Shown here one piece after another: positions 1-6,615 of a DNA stretch of 27,532 nucleotides. The position numbers and the translations under genes are program-made. Origin of the DNA: DATEMK01 sp035275625. Its GTDB lineage: Bacteria; Bacteroidota; Bacteroidia; AKYH767-A; OLB10. The notes beneath the pieces are model-generated. The model did not search any database. It worked only from the letters and a program-made list of their open reading frames with translations, and was not told the DNA's origin. Position 1 is the stretch's first letter; every line of letters starts with the position of its first letter. Location of the stretch: the NCBI GenBank assembly GCA_035275625.1, contig DATEMK010000512.1, positions 1 through 27,532 of the forward strand, given 5' to 3'.

Positions 1-53
1 TTTATTTTTTATTTATGTACGGAAAATTAATTAATTTGTTTTTAATACTCTTT

Positions 54-73
54 ATGAAAAATGCATTTTTCAT
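54..73. repeat. 20-bp perfect palindrome upstream of the first gene
   Basis: A perfect AT-rich palindrome centred on TGCA, with arms of the form ATGAAAAA/TTTTTCAT. It lies 43 bp before the first coding sequence. It could be an operator, or a hairpin at the end of a gene lying outside the window. Nothing in the sequence decides between these. Confidence 0.3.
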
Positions 74-116
74 TTATTTAGGAAAATAATGTAGGTTTGA
101 AAAAAAATAAGCATTC

Positions 117-444
117 ATGCCACTCACTGCTGAAGACAAAAAGAATATTTTTAATAAAGTGAAAGCCATTCTCGAAAAACAATGCCCTCCTATGGTTGCA
201 AGCAAAGACAAAGAGGGTGTCTATGAACTCATGGGAAATAAGTCTGTTCCTTATGGTTACAATAAAACGATTATCCCGGGAATGTATTTTTCTTCCGCTG
301 CAGCACGCAAAGATTCGGTGAACTTTTATTTTTTTCCAATTTATTTTCATCTTGATGAGTATAAAAAAATCAGACCCTCAATTCTGAAATGCCATGCTGA
401 AAAAAGGAGTGCAGGCGTGGAAAAAACAGGGATACATGAAGTAA
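117..444 (+). pseudogene. DUF1801-like small protein, C-terminal half disrupted (internal deletion plus frameshift)
   Basis: I read this as a broken copy of the roughly 125-residue Bacteroidota family of DUF1801-like proteins; function unknown. The first ~90 residues look intact: MPLTAEDKKNIFNKVKAIL, then the typical YFSSAAARKDSVNFYFFPIYFH strand region. After SILKC (about nt 390) the frame runs into an uncharacteristic tail and stops at 476. In the +1 frame just after that point the sequence reads AMLKKGVQAWKKQGYMK and stops at 442-444, which resembles the closing helix of this family. The family segment normally between these parts (a LKGKxCFH-type strand and the start of the helix, about 20 residues) is missing. 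A small internal deletion that also shifted the frame explains both facts. The alternative is a genuine 119-residue protein ending at 476. The family name is from memory of the sequence pattern. Confidence 0.55.
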
Positions 445-472
445 ACTACATTTGCAATTCAAAAAAATATTT

Positions 473-1447
473 ATGACACGCGGACCTATTTCACAATTTA
501 TGGAGAAACATTATCTCCACTTTAATGCGGCAGCAATGATGGATGCTGCAAAAGCTTACGAGCTGCACATGAACGAAGGCGGCAAGATGATGGTTACTCT
601 TGCCGGTGCAATGAGCACTGCGGAGCTTGGAATTTCGCTGGCAGAAATGATCAGGAATGATAAAGTGCAGATCATCACCTGCACAGGCGCGAATCTTGAA
701 GAAGATATTATGAATCTTGTTGCACACAAACATTATAAACGTGTTCCGAACTATCGTGATCTGAGTCCGCAGGAGGAATGGGATTTATTGGAGAACCATT
801 ATAACCGTGTGACCGATACTTGCATTCCGGAGGAAGAAGCGTTTCGTAAATTGCAAAAACATATTTTCAAAATCTGGAAGGATGCTGAAACAAAAGGCGA
901 ACGTTTTTTTCCGCATGAGTACATGTATAAAATATTGCTGAGCGGAGAATTGAAACAGTATTATGAGATTGATCCGAAAAATTCGTGGATGCTGGCTGCT
1001 GCTGAAAAAAATATTCCGATTGTGGTGCCGGGATGGGAAGATTCTACGATGGGAAATATTTTTGCGAGCTATGTTATCAAAAATGAATTGAAAGCTTCGA
1101 CCATGAAATCAGGAATTGAATACATGGTTTGGCTGGCGGACTGGTATAAGAAAAATTCTTCGGGAAAAGGTGTTGGTTTTTTCCAGATCGGAGGCGGTAT
1201 AGCAGGGGATTTTCCGATTTGCGTAGTGCCCATGATGTACCAGGATTTGGAAATGCATGATGTGCCTTTCTGGAGCTACTTCTGCCAGATCAGTGATTCA
1301 ACAACAAGCTATGGTTCTTACAGTGGCGCTGTTCCGAATGAAAAAATTACGTGGGGGAAGCTGGATATTAAAACCCCGAAATTTATTATTGAATCGGATG
1401 CCTCCATTGTTGCCCCATTGGTTTTTGGATGGATATTGGGGTGGTAA
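473..1447 (+). CDS. Deoxyhypusine synthase family protein (bacterial type)
   Basis: A 324-residue protein of the deoxyhypusine/homospermidine synthase fold, an NAD-dependent family that transfers aminobutyl groups from spermidine. Visible family marks are the Rossmann-like LAGAMSTAELGISLAEMI near residue 45, the TCTGANLEEDIMN segment, the QIGGGIAGDFPIC loop (240-249) and a C-terminal SYGSYSGAVPNEKITWGKL block that aligns with the NAD/spermidine-site block of eukaryotic enzymes. The start at 473 (MTRGPISQFMEKHY) is the usual one for this family; an in-frame ATG at 452 adds only seven uncharacteristic residues. Oddity: in human DHS the catalytic lysine follows the GGG turn (GGGxxK), whereas here the same position appears to be Gly245. 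Bacteria lack eIF5A, so the true substrate is unknown. Full length; no neighbouring polyamine genes. Family assignment is confident, reaction is not. Confidence 0.88.
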   Translation: MTRGPISQFMEKHYLHFNAAAMMDAAKAYELHMNEGGKMMVTLAGAMSTAELGISLAEMIRNDKVQIITCTGANLEEDIMNLVAHKHYKRVPNYRDLSPQEEWDLLENHYNRVTDTCIPEEEAFRKLQKHIFKIWKDAETKGERFFPHEYMYKILLSGELKQYYEIDPKNSWMLAAAEKNIPIVVPGWEDSTMGNIFASYVIKNELKASTMKSGIEYMVWLADWYKKNSSGKGVGFFQIGGGIAGDFPICVVPMMYQDLEMHDVPFWSYFCQISDSTTSYGSYSGAVPNEKITWGKLDIKTPKFIIESDASIVAPLVFGWILGW

Positions 1448-1526
1448 TATTCTGTTGAGTTATTCGTTATAGCTTATTATTAATCCTGATTTTTCTCATC
1501 TTTGCTTTGAAACTTAACCCTGACCC

Positions 1527-2279
1527 TTGGACGCATTAGTTATTATACCTACTTATAACGAAAAGGAAAACATCAGTAAAATAATTGATGCCGTATTTTC
1601 TTTGTCATACCCGTTTCATATTCTTATCGTGGATGATAAATCAACTGACGGAACCGCTGAAATAATTAAAGAAAAACAAAAACAATATCCTGATAAACTT
1701 TTTATAGAAGAGCGCACAGGAAAATTAGGTTTGGGAACTGCTTACATTCATGGTTTTCGCTGGGCATTGTCACAAAAGGACGCTGCAGGGATAAATAAAT
1801 ACGATTATATTTTTGAAATGGATGCCGATTTTTCACACCATCCTGATGACTTGCTCCTTTTGCTTGATGCCTGTAAAAAGAATGGCGCTGACCTGGCAAT
1901 CGGTTCACGTTATGTAAAAGGTGTTACCGTTGTTAACTGGCCCATCGGAAGGCTTATCATGTCTTATTATGCATCTGCTTATGTAAGATGTATAACAGGA
2001 ATGCCGATACAGGATACAACAGCAGGTTTCAAATGTTACAGGAGAAAAGTGCTCGAAGCAATTGATCTCTCAAAAATCAGGTTTTCAGGATACGCCTTCC
2101 AGATCGAAATGAAATTTACTGCATGGAAGATGAAATTTAGAATAGAAGAGGTTCCCATTATTTTTATGGACCGCAAGGAAGGACATTCAAAAATGAACAG
2201 CGGTATTTTCAGCGAAGCTTTTTTCGGGGTGATTGAAATGAAAATTAAAAGCTGGTTCAGGAAGTATGAAAGAGTGTAA
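1527..2279 (+). CDS. Polyprenol-phosphate mannosyltransferase (DPM1-like family 2 glycosyltransferase)
   Basis: A 250-residue GT-A glycosyltransferase that by family resemblance moves mannose (or another hexose) from a nucleotide sugar to a polyprenyl phosphate on the inner face of the cytoplasmic membrane. Seen: VIIPTYNEKENI at the N-terminus, the VDDKSTDGT nucleotide-binding block (D36, D37), the metal-binding DAD motif (D99, D101) in FEMDADFSHHP, and the QDTTAGFKCYRR and GYAFQIEMKF blocks typical of DPM1-type enzymes. It ends without a C-terminal membrane or GtrA domain, so it is the short single-domain form. The start is a TTG; no in-frame ATG precedes the conserved first strand. It is separated by 79 bp from the deoxyhypusine-synthase-like gene and converges on the transglutaminase-like gene. 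Donor sugar identity is inferred. Confidence 0.85.
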   Translation: MDALVIIPTYNEKENISKIIDAVFSLSYPFHILIVDDKSTDGTAEIIKEKQKQYPDKLFIEERTGKLGLGTAYIHGFRWALSQKDAAGINKYDYIFEMDADFSHHPDDLLLLLDACKKNGADLAIGSRYVKGVTVVNWPIGRLIMSYYASAYVRCITGMPIQDTTAGFKCYRRKVLEAIDLSKIRFSGYAFQIEMKFTAWKMKFRIEEVPIIFMDRKEGHSKMNSGIFSEAFFGVIEMKIKSWFRKYERV

Positions 2280-2303
2280 GGTTCAACGGAAATGTTCCGG
2301 AAG

Positions 2304-3467
2304 CTAAAGTACACGAATTCTCATGGCATCAGGGGTGCTGAAATATTTTTCTAAATATTTTTCCAGTTGATCCAATTGTTTCAGGTTATTCTTTCCGTTT
2401 TCAGTGTTCAGCTTTAATATCCGTGAATTGCTGCTGTCAACAAATTTTACAGTATTATACATTTCCACTGCTTTTGAAATATTCTGACGGCTGTCTTTTA
2501 TGAGCTGCTTTAATTTAATTTCGTTTGCATTCAACTTTTTTGTGCTGCGTTTCTTTCTTGCTTCATTGATAATTTCTGTGCACTGGTTATACTGGTTTAT
2601 TCCCTGTTCAAAAATTATAGTGGCGTCTGTCATCTTTTCATTTTCTCGATAGTTGATAACATTTTTTATGTTCAGCCGGGCAAAATTATTACCGGGATCA
2701 AATTCATACGCACGCCTGTTTAAAGAAATGAGTTGCGAAATACTGTCCTGCTGAAAAAAATAATTAATGGAATCCGTGAAATTAAAAATTGCTGAATCTG
2801 AAGAAAAAGTTTTTGACTGGGAGAATTCTTTTCGTTTCACAGGCTGTGAAAGCAATTGCCACATCGGGTCGAAAGGATAATGTGTTTTGATAAATTCACC
2901 GGGAGGCACCAGGAAAAATGTATCATCAAATCTTTTTTCAAATTTATTTTTATTCATGTTGATCCCACCGGATGACCATGTCGCATCCAGCAGTTTCCAT
3001 TCACCACCTGTCTTCACTGCATTCCATGCATGTAAATCACTTTTAGTTTTTTCAGGCCGCCCGATACCTTCAATTACTTCACACGTAATGCCGGCACTGT
3101 TGCACAATGCTTTCATAAGATTTGAATATCCTTCGCAAACAGCTTTTCTTTTTTGAATAATGTTTTCTGCAGATTCACTCAGGTCAGCTTTTTTCTGAAT
3201 GGCATTCGCCAGTTTGCTTCGTTCCTCATATTTAGGTACATTGTATGAAATATTATTTGCCACCCAAACGTAAACAGCACGCACTTTTTCAATGTCAGTT
3301 GAAAAATCTTTTGTCAATAGATTGGAGAGCGAATCTAAATTTTCAGAATTATAAGAAGGGAGATTTAAAACTTTTTCATCAACTGCTGAAAATTCAGATT
3401 TGCTGTTTTGCGAAAAGCAGAATGAGGAAACGAGAATCCCTAAAACAATTGAAAAACTTTTTTTCAT
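2304..3467 (-). CDS. Secreted transglutaminase-like cysteine protein
   Basis: A 387-residue exported protein with a transglutaminase/protease-like domain. An N-terminal signal peptide (KKSFSIVLGILVSSFCFS, cleavage near residue 20) is visible. The core domain runs from about residue 45 to 170 and carries a complete papain-like triad: Cys111 in RKAVCEGYSNLMKALC, His146 in SDLHAWNAV, and Asp161 in KLLDATW. A C-terminal helical, charged region (about 270-380) has no recognised domain. No T9SS sorting domain is present, so it probably stays in the periplasm or on a membrane. Its start codon overlaps the stop of the upstream pseudouridine synthase gene (ATGA), implying translational coupling. The activity could be peptidase, amidase or cross-linking; the sequence does not say which. 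Confidence 0.85.
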   Translation of the reverse strand: MKKSFSIVLGILVSSFCFSQNSKSEFSAVDEKVLNLPSYNSENLDSLSNLLTKDFSTDIEKVRAVYVWVANNISYNVPKYEERSKLANAIQKKADLSESAENIIQKRKAVCEGYSNLMKALCNSAGITCEVIEGIGRPEKTKSDLHAWNAVKTGGEWKLLDATWSSGGINMNKNKFEKRFDDTFFLVPPGEFIKTHYPFDPMWQLLSQPVKRKEFSQSKTFSSDSAIFNFTDSINYFFQQDSISQLISLNRRAYEFDPGNNFARLNIKNVINYRENEKMTDATIIFEQGINQYNQCTEIINEARKKRSTKKLNANEIKLKQLIKDSRQNISKAVEMYNTVKFVDSSNSRILKLNTENGKNNLKQLDQLEKYLEKYFSTPDAMRIRVL

Positions 3468-4903
3468 TCCGTTTTTACCCTGGGTTTTCTTCCGGGCTTC
3501 ATTTTTAACGAGCTGACTTCCAAATCAGTTAAAAATCTCCATCGCCCCCGCGGTAAATCTTTTTTGGTAAGCCCTGCAAAATATACACGGTCCAACTTTT
3601 TAACTTCGTATTCGAGCGCTTCAAAAATTCTTCTTACCACCCTGTTTTTTCCTGAATGTAATTCAATACCGACATGCGATTTATCCATGGGGTCATCATA
3701 AGAAATTGCATCCACATGCGCTATGCCGTCTTCCAGTTCAATGCCTCCGGCAATTTTGTCCAAATCGGTTGTTTTTACATTCCTGTCTAATTCCACATGA
3801 TAAATCTTTTTAATATTAGAACTGGGATGCGTAAGTTTTTTTGTAAGCTCGCCATCGTTAGTGAATAACAATACTCCTGTTGTATTCCTGTCTAACCTTC
3901 CCACGGGATATATTCTTTCTTTGCACGCATCGGCAACCAGCTCCATTACAGTATTTCTTTTTTCGGGGTCGTCCGAAGTGGTAATGTAATCTTTAGGCTT
4001 GTTAAGCAGCACATAAACATTCCGTTCTCTTCGCAATGTTTCATTGTTATATTTCACCACATCTGCGGGAGAAATTTTTGTTCCGAGCCTTGTAATAATT
4101 TCATCATTAACTGAAATCACTCCGGCTGTAATCATATCATCTGCTTCGCGCCTGCTGCAAATTCCGGAATTGGAAATATATTTATTAAGGCGGATAAGAT
4201 CAGTTCCTGGTTTCTCGTTCCTGGTTTCAGGCTGGCTTCCCCGGGAGTTAAAATGTTTTCGGTCACCATCAAATTTATTTCTCCTGTCCCCACGAAATGG
4301 TTTTCGTTCTCTTTGTTCAGGAGAATCTTCTCTCCTTTTATCACTGAAAGGTTCTCTGCGTGTAAATGTTTTTCTTTTGTCAAAGAACGTATTTCTTTTT
4401 TCTTTTCTTTCAAATCCTTCCTTACTTGTATGCTCTTCTTTATTTGTAAACTCCTGTCCGTAATCAAATTTTCGTTTGTTTTTTTCCACCTTGGCTGCAC
4501 GGTCGGCATATTTCTTTTTATGCATGAAAGAAGGAGGTTCGTTTTGTTTCCTGTCATCACGAAAATTTTTTCTGCGGCCACCAAAGGAATTTTCATTTGA
4601 CTTGCCATAATAACTTCTTTTTTGTTCGGATGAAGAATCATCTTCCGGTTTTACATCACGAAAATATTTCTTACGGTCATCAAAAGAATTTTCATTTGGT
4701 TTAGCAGGGTAACTTCTTCCCTGCCCTGGTCCGGAATCATCTGCTGGTTTGTCATCACGAAAATTCTTTTTCGGCCTGTCAAAAGAATTTGGGCTGAAAG
4801 TTTTACCGTCTTCTCTTTTCCTGAAATTTCTTTTTTCGGAATCTCCCCGTTTTTTTCCTCCAAAGGAACCACTACGGTTTCTTCTTGAATTGTCTTTGCG
4901 CAT
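3464..4903 (-). CDS. rluB: Ribosomal pseudouridine synthase of the RsuA/RluB family with a long basic N-terminal extension
   Basis: A 479-residue enzyme expected to convert a uridine of rRNA (in E. coli RluB, 23S U2605) to pseudouridine. An S4 RNA-binding domain (about 236-292, LIRLNKYISNSGICSRREAD) is followed by the catalytic domain, with the RsuA-family motif GRLDRNTTG carrying the nucleophile Asp338, and the closing ELHSGKNRVVRRIFEAL block. The first ~235 residues are an Arg/Lys/Asp/Phe-rich, low-complexity and probably disordered extension. It includes a 33-residue tandem repeat (residues 39-118) and many FRDD/FDKR-like pieces. Classical RluB has no such long extension, though Bacteroidota members often do. 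A -7-like box lies just upstream (4923-4930). The next gene overlaps by 4 nt. The RluB rather than RsuA/RluF assignment rests on overall similarity only. Confidence 0.88.
   Translation of the reverse strand: MRKDNSRRNRSGSFGGKKRGDSEKRNFRKREDGKTFSPNSFDRPKKNFRDDKPADDSGPGQGRSYPAKPNENSFDDRKKYFRDVKPEDDSSSEQKRSYYGKSNENSFGGRRKNFRDDRKQNEPPSFMHKKKYADRAAKVEKNKRKFDYGQEFTNKEEHTSKEGFERKEKRNTFFDKRKTFTRREPFSDKRREDSPEQRERKPFRGDRRNKFDGDRKHFNSRGSQPETRNEKPGTDLIRLNKYISNSGICSRREADDMITAGVISVNDEIITRLGTKISPADVVKYNNETLRRERNVYVLLNKPKDYITTSDDPEKRNTVMELVADACKERIYPVGRLDRNTTGVLLFTNDGELTKKLTHPSSNIKKIYHVELDRNVKTTDLDKIAGGIELEDGIAHVDAISYDDPMDKSHVGIELHSGKNRVVRRIFEALEYEVKKLDRVYFAGLTKKDLPRGRWRFLTDLEVSSLKMKPGRKPRVKTE
4550..4789 (-). 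repeat. 33-codon tandem repeat in the N-terminal extension of the rluB-type gene
   Basis: Two full units and one partial unit with a 99-bp period encode residues 39-71, 72-104 and 105-118. Each unit begins NSF and carries KK(N/Y)FRD followed by KPxDDS and then RSY..K.NE. The units differ at many positions, so the duplication is not recent. Confidence 0.8.
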
Positions 4904-4922
4904 TATTATTTATTTGAGAGCG

Positions 4923-4930
4923 CAAAGTTA
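4923..4930 (-). promoter_or_regulatory. Candidate Bacteroidota -7 promoter box for the rluB-type operon
   Basis: The minus strand reads TAACTTTG, an exact match to TAnnTTTG, 19 nt before the ATG at 4903. No clear -33 TTTG was found at the usual spacing, so this is weak. It would imply a very short leader. Confidence 0.3.
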
Positions 4931-4973
4931 GGGTTTTTAGTGGTGGCACGTCTTAAAGAGGCACCTGCATATC

Positions 4974-5336
4974 TTAAGAAAACGGGTAAAAAGCATCTTC
5001 GATCATTTTTAACTCATGCTTTCCATCAAAAAAAACAATTGAAATAATATCATAACGTACCTCCACATCCAGGTCTTTCATACATACGTATTCATGGGCA
5101 GCATCTGATAAAAAACGTTCTTTCTTTTTACTCACTCCTTCTTCCGGTTCACCAAAAAAATTTCCGGTGCGCGATTTCACTTCAACAATTGCAAGAATAT
5201 TTTCTTTTTTCGCGATGATATCAATTTCGTAATGTTTATAGCGCCAGTTACATTCGATAATATCATAACCGTTTTCGCGAAGATATTTCACTGCTAAATC
5301 TTCACCTTTTTTCCCGGTTTTATTGTGTTCTGCCAT
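4974..5336 (-). CDS. yraN: YraN family (UPF0102) nuclease-fold protein
   Basis: A 120-residue protein of the UPF0102/YraN family, usual length, with a restriction-endonuclease-like fold. The N-terminal helix holds the conserved KTGKKGEDLAVKYLRENGY. The metal-site pattern of the fold is present: E37 and D39 in YEIDIIAKK and E52-x-K54 in VEVKSRTG, followed by the family block SKKKERFLSDAAHEYV. The role in cells is not established; the family is often discussed with DNA repair or processing. It lies between the LD-carboxypeptidase gene and the rluB-type gene on the same strand. The duplicated repeat block begins only seven bases before its start codon, so its own promoter, if any, would be inside that repeat. 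Confidence 0.9.
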   Translation of the reverse strand: MAEHNKTGKKGEDLAVKYLRENGYDIIECNWRYKHYEIDIIAKKENILAIVEVKSRTGNFFGEPEEGVSKKKERFLSDAAHEYVCMKDLDVEVRYDIISIVFFDGKHELKMIEDAFYPFS

Positions 5337-5343
5337 TTGTACG

Positions 5344-5496
5344 CCACGAATTACCTGCCTGCCGGCAGGCAGGCACTAATTTACCCGAATTAATTTAGTG
5401 CTAATTAGTGCAATTAATGACTATATTTTAGTTTAATATTTTCTCCAACCGTTAATTCAACTTCTCTTCCGAAAACTACGGATGGTTGTTTTCAAT
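5344..5496. repeat. Tandem duplication, copy A (orphan tail of the LD-carboxypeptidase gene plus GC-rich palindrome)
   Basis: Aligned by eye with 5507-5659, this copy shows only about ten differences over roughly 153 bp, with a start-to-start period of 163 bp. It contains the 20-nt perfect palindrome CCTGCCTGCCGGCAGGCAGG at 5354-5373, iterated ATTAGTG units, and a decayed duplicate of the last ~25 codons of the LD-carboxypeptidase gene on the minus strand. A one-base difference near 5476-5478 creates an early in-frame TAG. The last codons (FGREVELTVGENIKLKYSH, then TAA) can still be read, but without any upstream gene. Confidence 0.85.
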
Positions 5497-5506
5497 TTTT
5501 AATAAA

Positions 5507-5659
5507 CCACGAATTACCTGCCGGCAGGCAGGCAGGCACTAATTTACACGAATTAATTAGTGCTAATTAGTGCAATTAGTGGCTATATTTTAATTTAATA
5601 TTTTCTCCAACCGTTAATTCAACTTCTCTTCCGAAAATTAACGGATGATTGTTTTGAAT
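5507..5659. repeat. Tandem duplication, copy B (contains the functional 3' end of the LD-carboxypeptidase gene)
   Basis: This is the copy joined to the intact gene. Its non-coding part has the variant CCTGCCGGCAGGCAGGCAGG at 5517-5536. Next comes a region with CACTAATT/AATTAGTG inverted and direct repeats, including a hairpin just after the stop codon on the minus strand. The stop codon TAA itself lies in the iterated CACTAATT sequence. Similarity to copy A ends near codon 285 of the gene. Confidence 0.85.
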
Positions 5660-6508
5660 ATGCCCTGCAGGAAAATTAAAACACACCGGGTAATCATATT
5701 CTGCAACGTGTTCTGAAATTATTTCTTCGGCAGTTTTTCCAAAAGGATTGTCTGTTTTAAAGCCGAATGCTGTGGTATTGTCGCGCATATCATTCATCGC
5801 TCCGACAATGAGCCCGGCAAGATTCATCAGTTTGCCCGAACGTTTCAGGCTCACCATCATGCGGTCAAGGTGATACAGATATTCATCCAGGTCTTCCATG
5901 AAAAGAATATTATCATCGAAATTCAGCTTGGGATTAGCTGCACTTTCTGCATACAATAAAGAAAGATTTCCACCCGTAAGAGTTCCTATTGCAGTGCCAC
6001 CCCGGTTCAATGGATTGCTTGTTATTCCTGAAGCAGGCATAAGTGTAAAGTTGTTGCCGAACAAAATATCTTTTATTTGATTTAAAATTTCGGGGGGAGT
6101 TTTCGCAAAATTGAATGCCATCGGAGCATGAAGGGTTTCAATTTTCAAATCCTTTGCAATCTTGTGTAACGAGGTAATATCGCTGAATCCAATCAGCCAT
6201 TTTGGGTTTTTTATAAATTTTGAAAAAATAATGTCATCTGCAAACCGCATGGTTCCATAACCTCCTCTTGCGAAAAGAACAGCTTTTATTTCTCTATTAT
6301 CTAATACGTTTTGCAAATCATCCAAACGTTCTTCATCGCTTCCTGCAAATTGGTTTTGTTGTTTGTACAAATTTTTCCCTTCAATAACATTTAAACCCCA
6401 TCCTGTTAAAATGTCAATAGCAGGCTGCATTTCTTCTTTTGAAACTTTTCTTGCTGTGGCAATAATTGCAATTTTATCACCGAGCTTCAAATAAGGAGGA
6501 GTAATCAT
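5576..6508 (-). CDS. LD-carboxypeptidase family protein (peptidase family S66)
   Basis: A 310-residue protein of the S66 family, which includes LdcA (murein tetrapeptide L,D-carboxypeptidase, peptidoglycan recycling) and MccF. The N-terminal PPYLKLGDKIAIIATAR and the VLFARGGYGTMRFADDI nucleophile-elbow region (residues 78-95) are typical, as are LFMEDLDEYLYHLDRM (candidate catalytic Glu205) and FPAGHIQNNHPL (candidate catalytic His283). Where the family nucleophile is serine, the residue after the GYG turn here is Thr86 and no Ser follows immediately; my recollection is that Bacteroidota members often have Thr here. No signal peptide, so probably cytosolic, as expected for recycling. It is divergent from metG, with 107 bp between start codons. 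Its last ~25 codons lie in a duplicated repeat block. Confidence 0.88.
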   Translation of the reverse strand: MITPPYLKLGDKIAIIATARKVSKEEMQPAIDILTGWGLNVIEGKNLYKQQNQFAGSDEERLDDLQNVLDNREIKAVLFARGGYGTMRFADDIIFSKFIKNPKWLIGFSDITSLHKIAKDLKIETLHAPMAFNFAKTPPEILNQIKDILFGNNFTLMPASGITSNPLNRGGTAIGTLTGGNLSLLYAESAANPKLNFDDNILFMEDLDEYLYHLDRMMVSLKRSGKLMNLAGLIVGAMNDMRDNTTAFGFKTDNPFGKTAEEIISEHVAEYDYPVCFNFPAGHIQNNHPLIFGREVELTVGENIKLKYSH

Positions 6509-6525
6509 TCGCTGAGTTACTTTTT

Positions 6526-6533
6526 TATCTTTG
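6526..6533 (+). promoter_or_regulatory. Candidate -7 promoter box for metG
   Basis: TATCTTTG matches TAnnTTTG exactly and lies 82 nt before the ATG at 6616. Transcription from here would place the whole 7-nt repeat array (6543-6612) in the leader. No convincing -33 element was seen. Confidence 0.35.
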
Positions 6534-6542
6534 CAAAGAAAA

Positions 6543-6612
6543 GAGTTTAAAGTTCAAAGTTCGGAGTTTTTAGACCAACTTTGAGCTTTGAACCTTGAAC
6601 ATTGAACTCTTT
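6543..6612 (+). repeat. Head-to-head degenerate 7-nt repeat array forming the metG leader
   Basis: Ten consecutive 7-nt blocks. Four of the AAGTTCA type (GAGTTTA, AAGTTCA, AAGTTCG, GAGTTTT) and one spacer (TAGACCA) are followed by five of the complementary ACTTTGA type (ACTTTGA, GCTTTGA, ACCTTGA, ACATTGA, ACTCTTT). The halves are inverted relative to each other: 6542-6562 can pair with 6590-6610 at about 18 of 21 positions. The array ends three bases before the metG ATG. Confidence 0.75.
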
Positions 6613-6615
6613 GAT

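Noticed and set aside
452..472. Earlier ATG for the deoxyhypusine-synthase-like gene
   Set aside because: The seven added residues are not family-like and overlap the preceding frame; MTRGPISQFMEKHY at 473 fits the family.
4132..4641. 169-codon minus-strand frame inside the rluB-type gene
   Set aside because: It is a shadow of the low-complexity basic extension in another frame, with no domain.
5344..5659. CRISPR array or insertion sequence at the repeat block
   Set aside because: There are only two units, they include coding sequence, there are no unique spacers, and no transposase is present.
6595..6615. Upstream TTG start for metG (adds MNIELFD)
   Set aside because: The extra codons lie in the 7-nt array and the conserved family start is MSRYLVTAALPYANG at 6616.
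6543..6615. T-box or SAM riboswitch upstream of metG
   Set aside because: The leader is a simple 7-nt repeat hairpin without T-box or SAM-box conserved elements.
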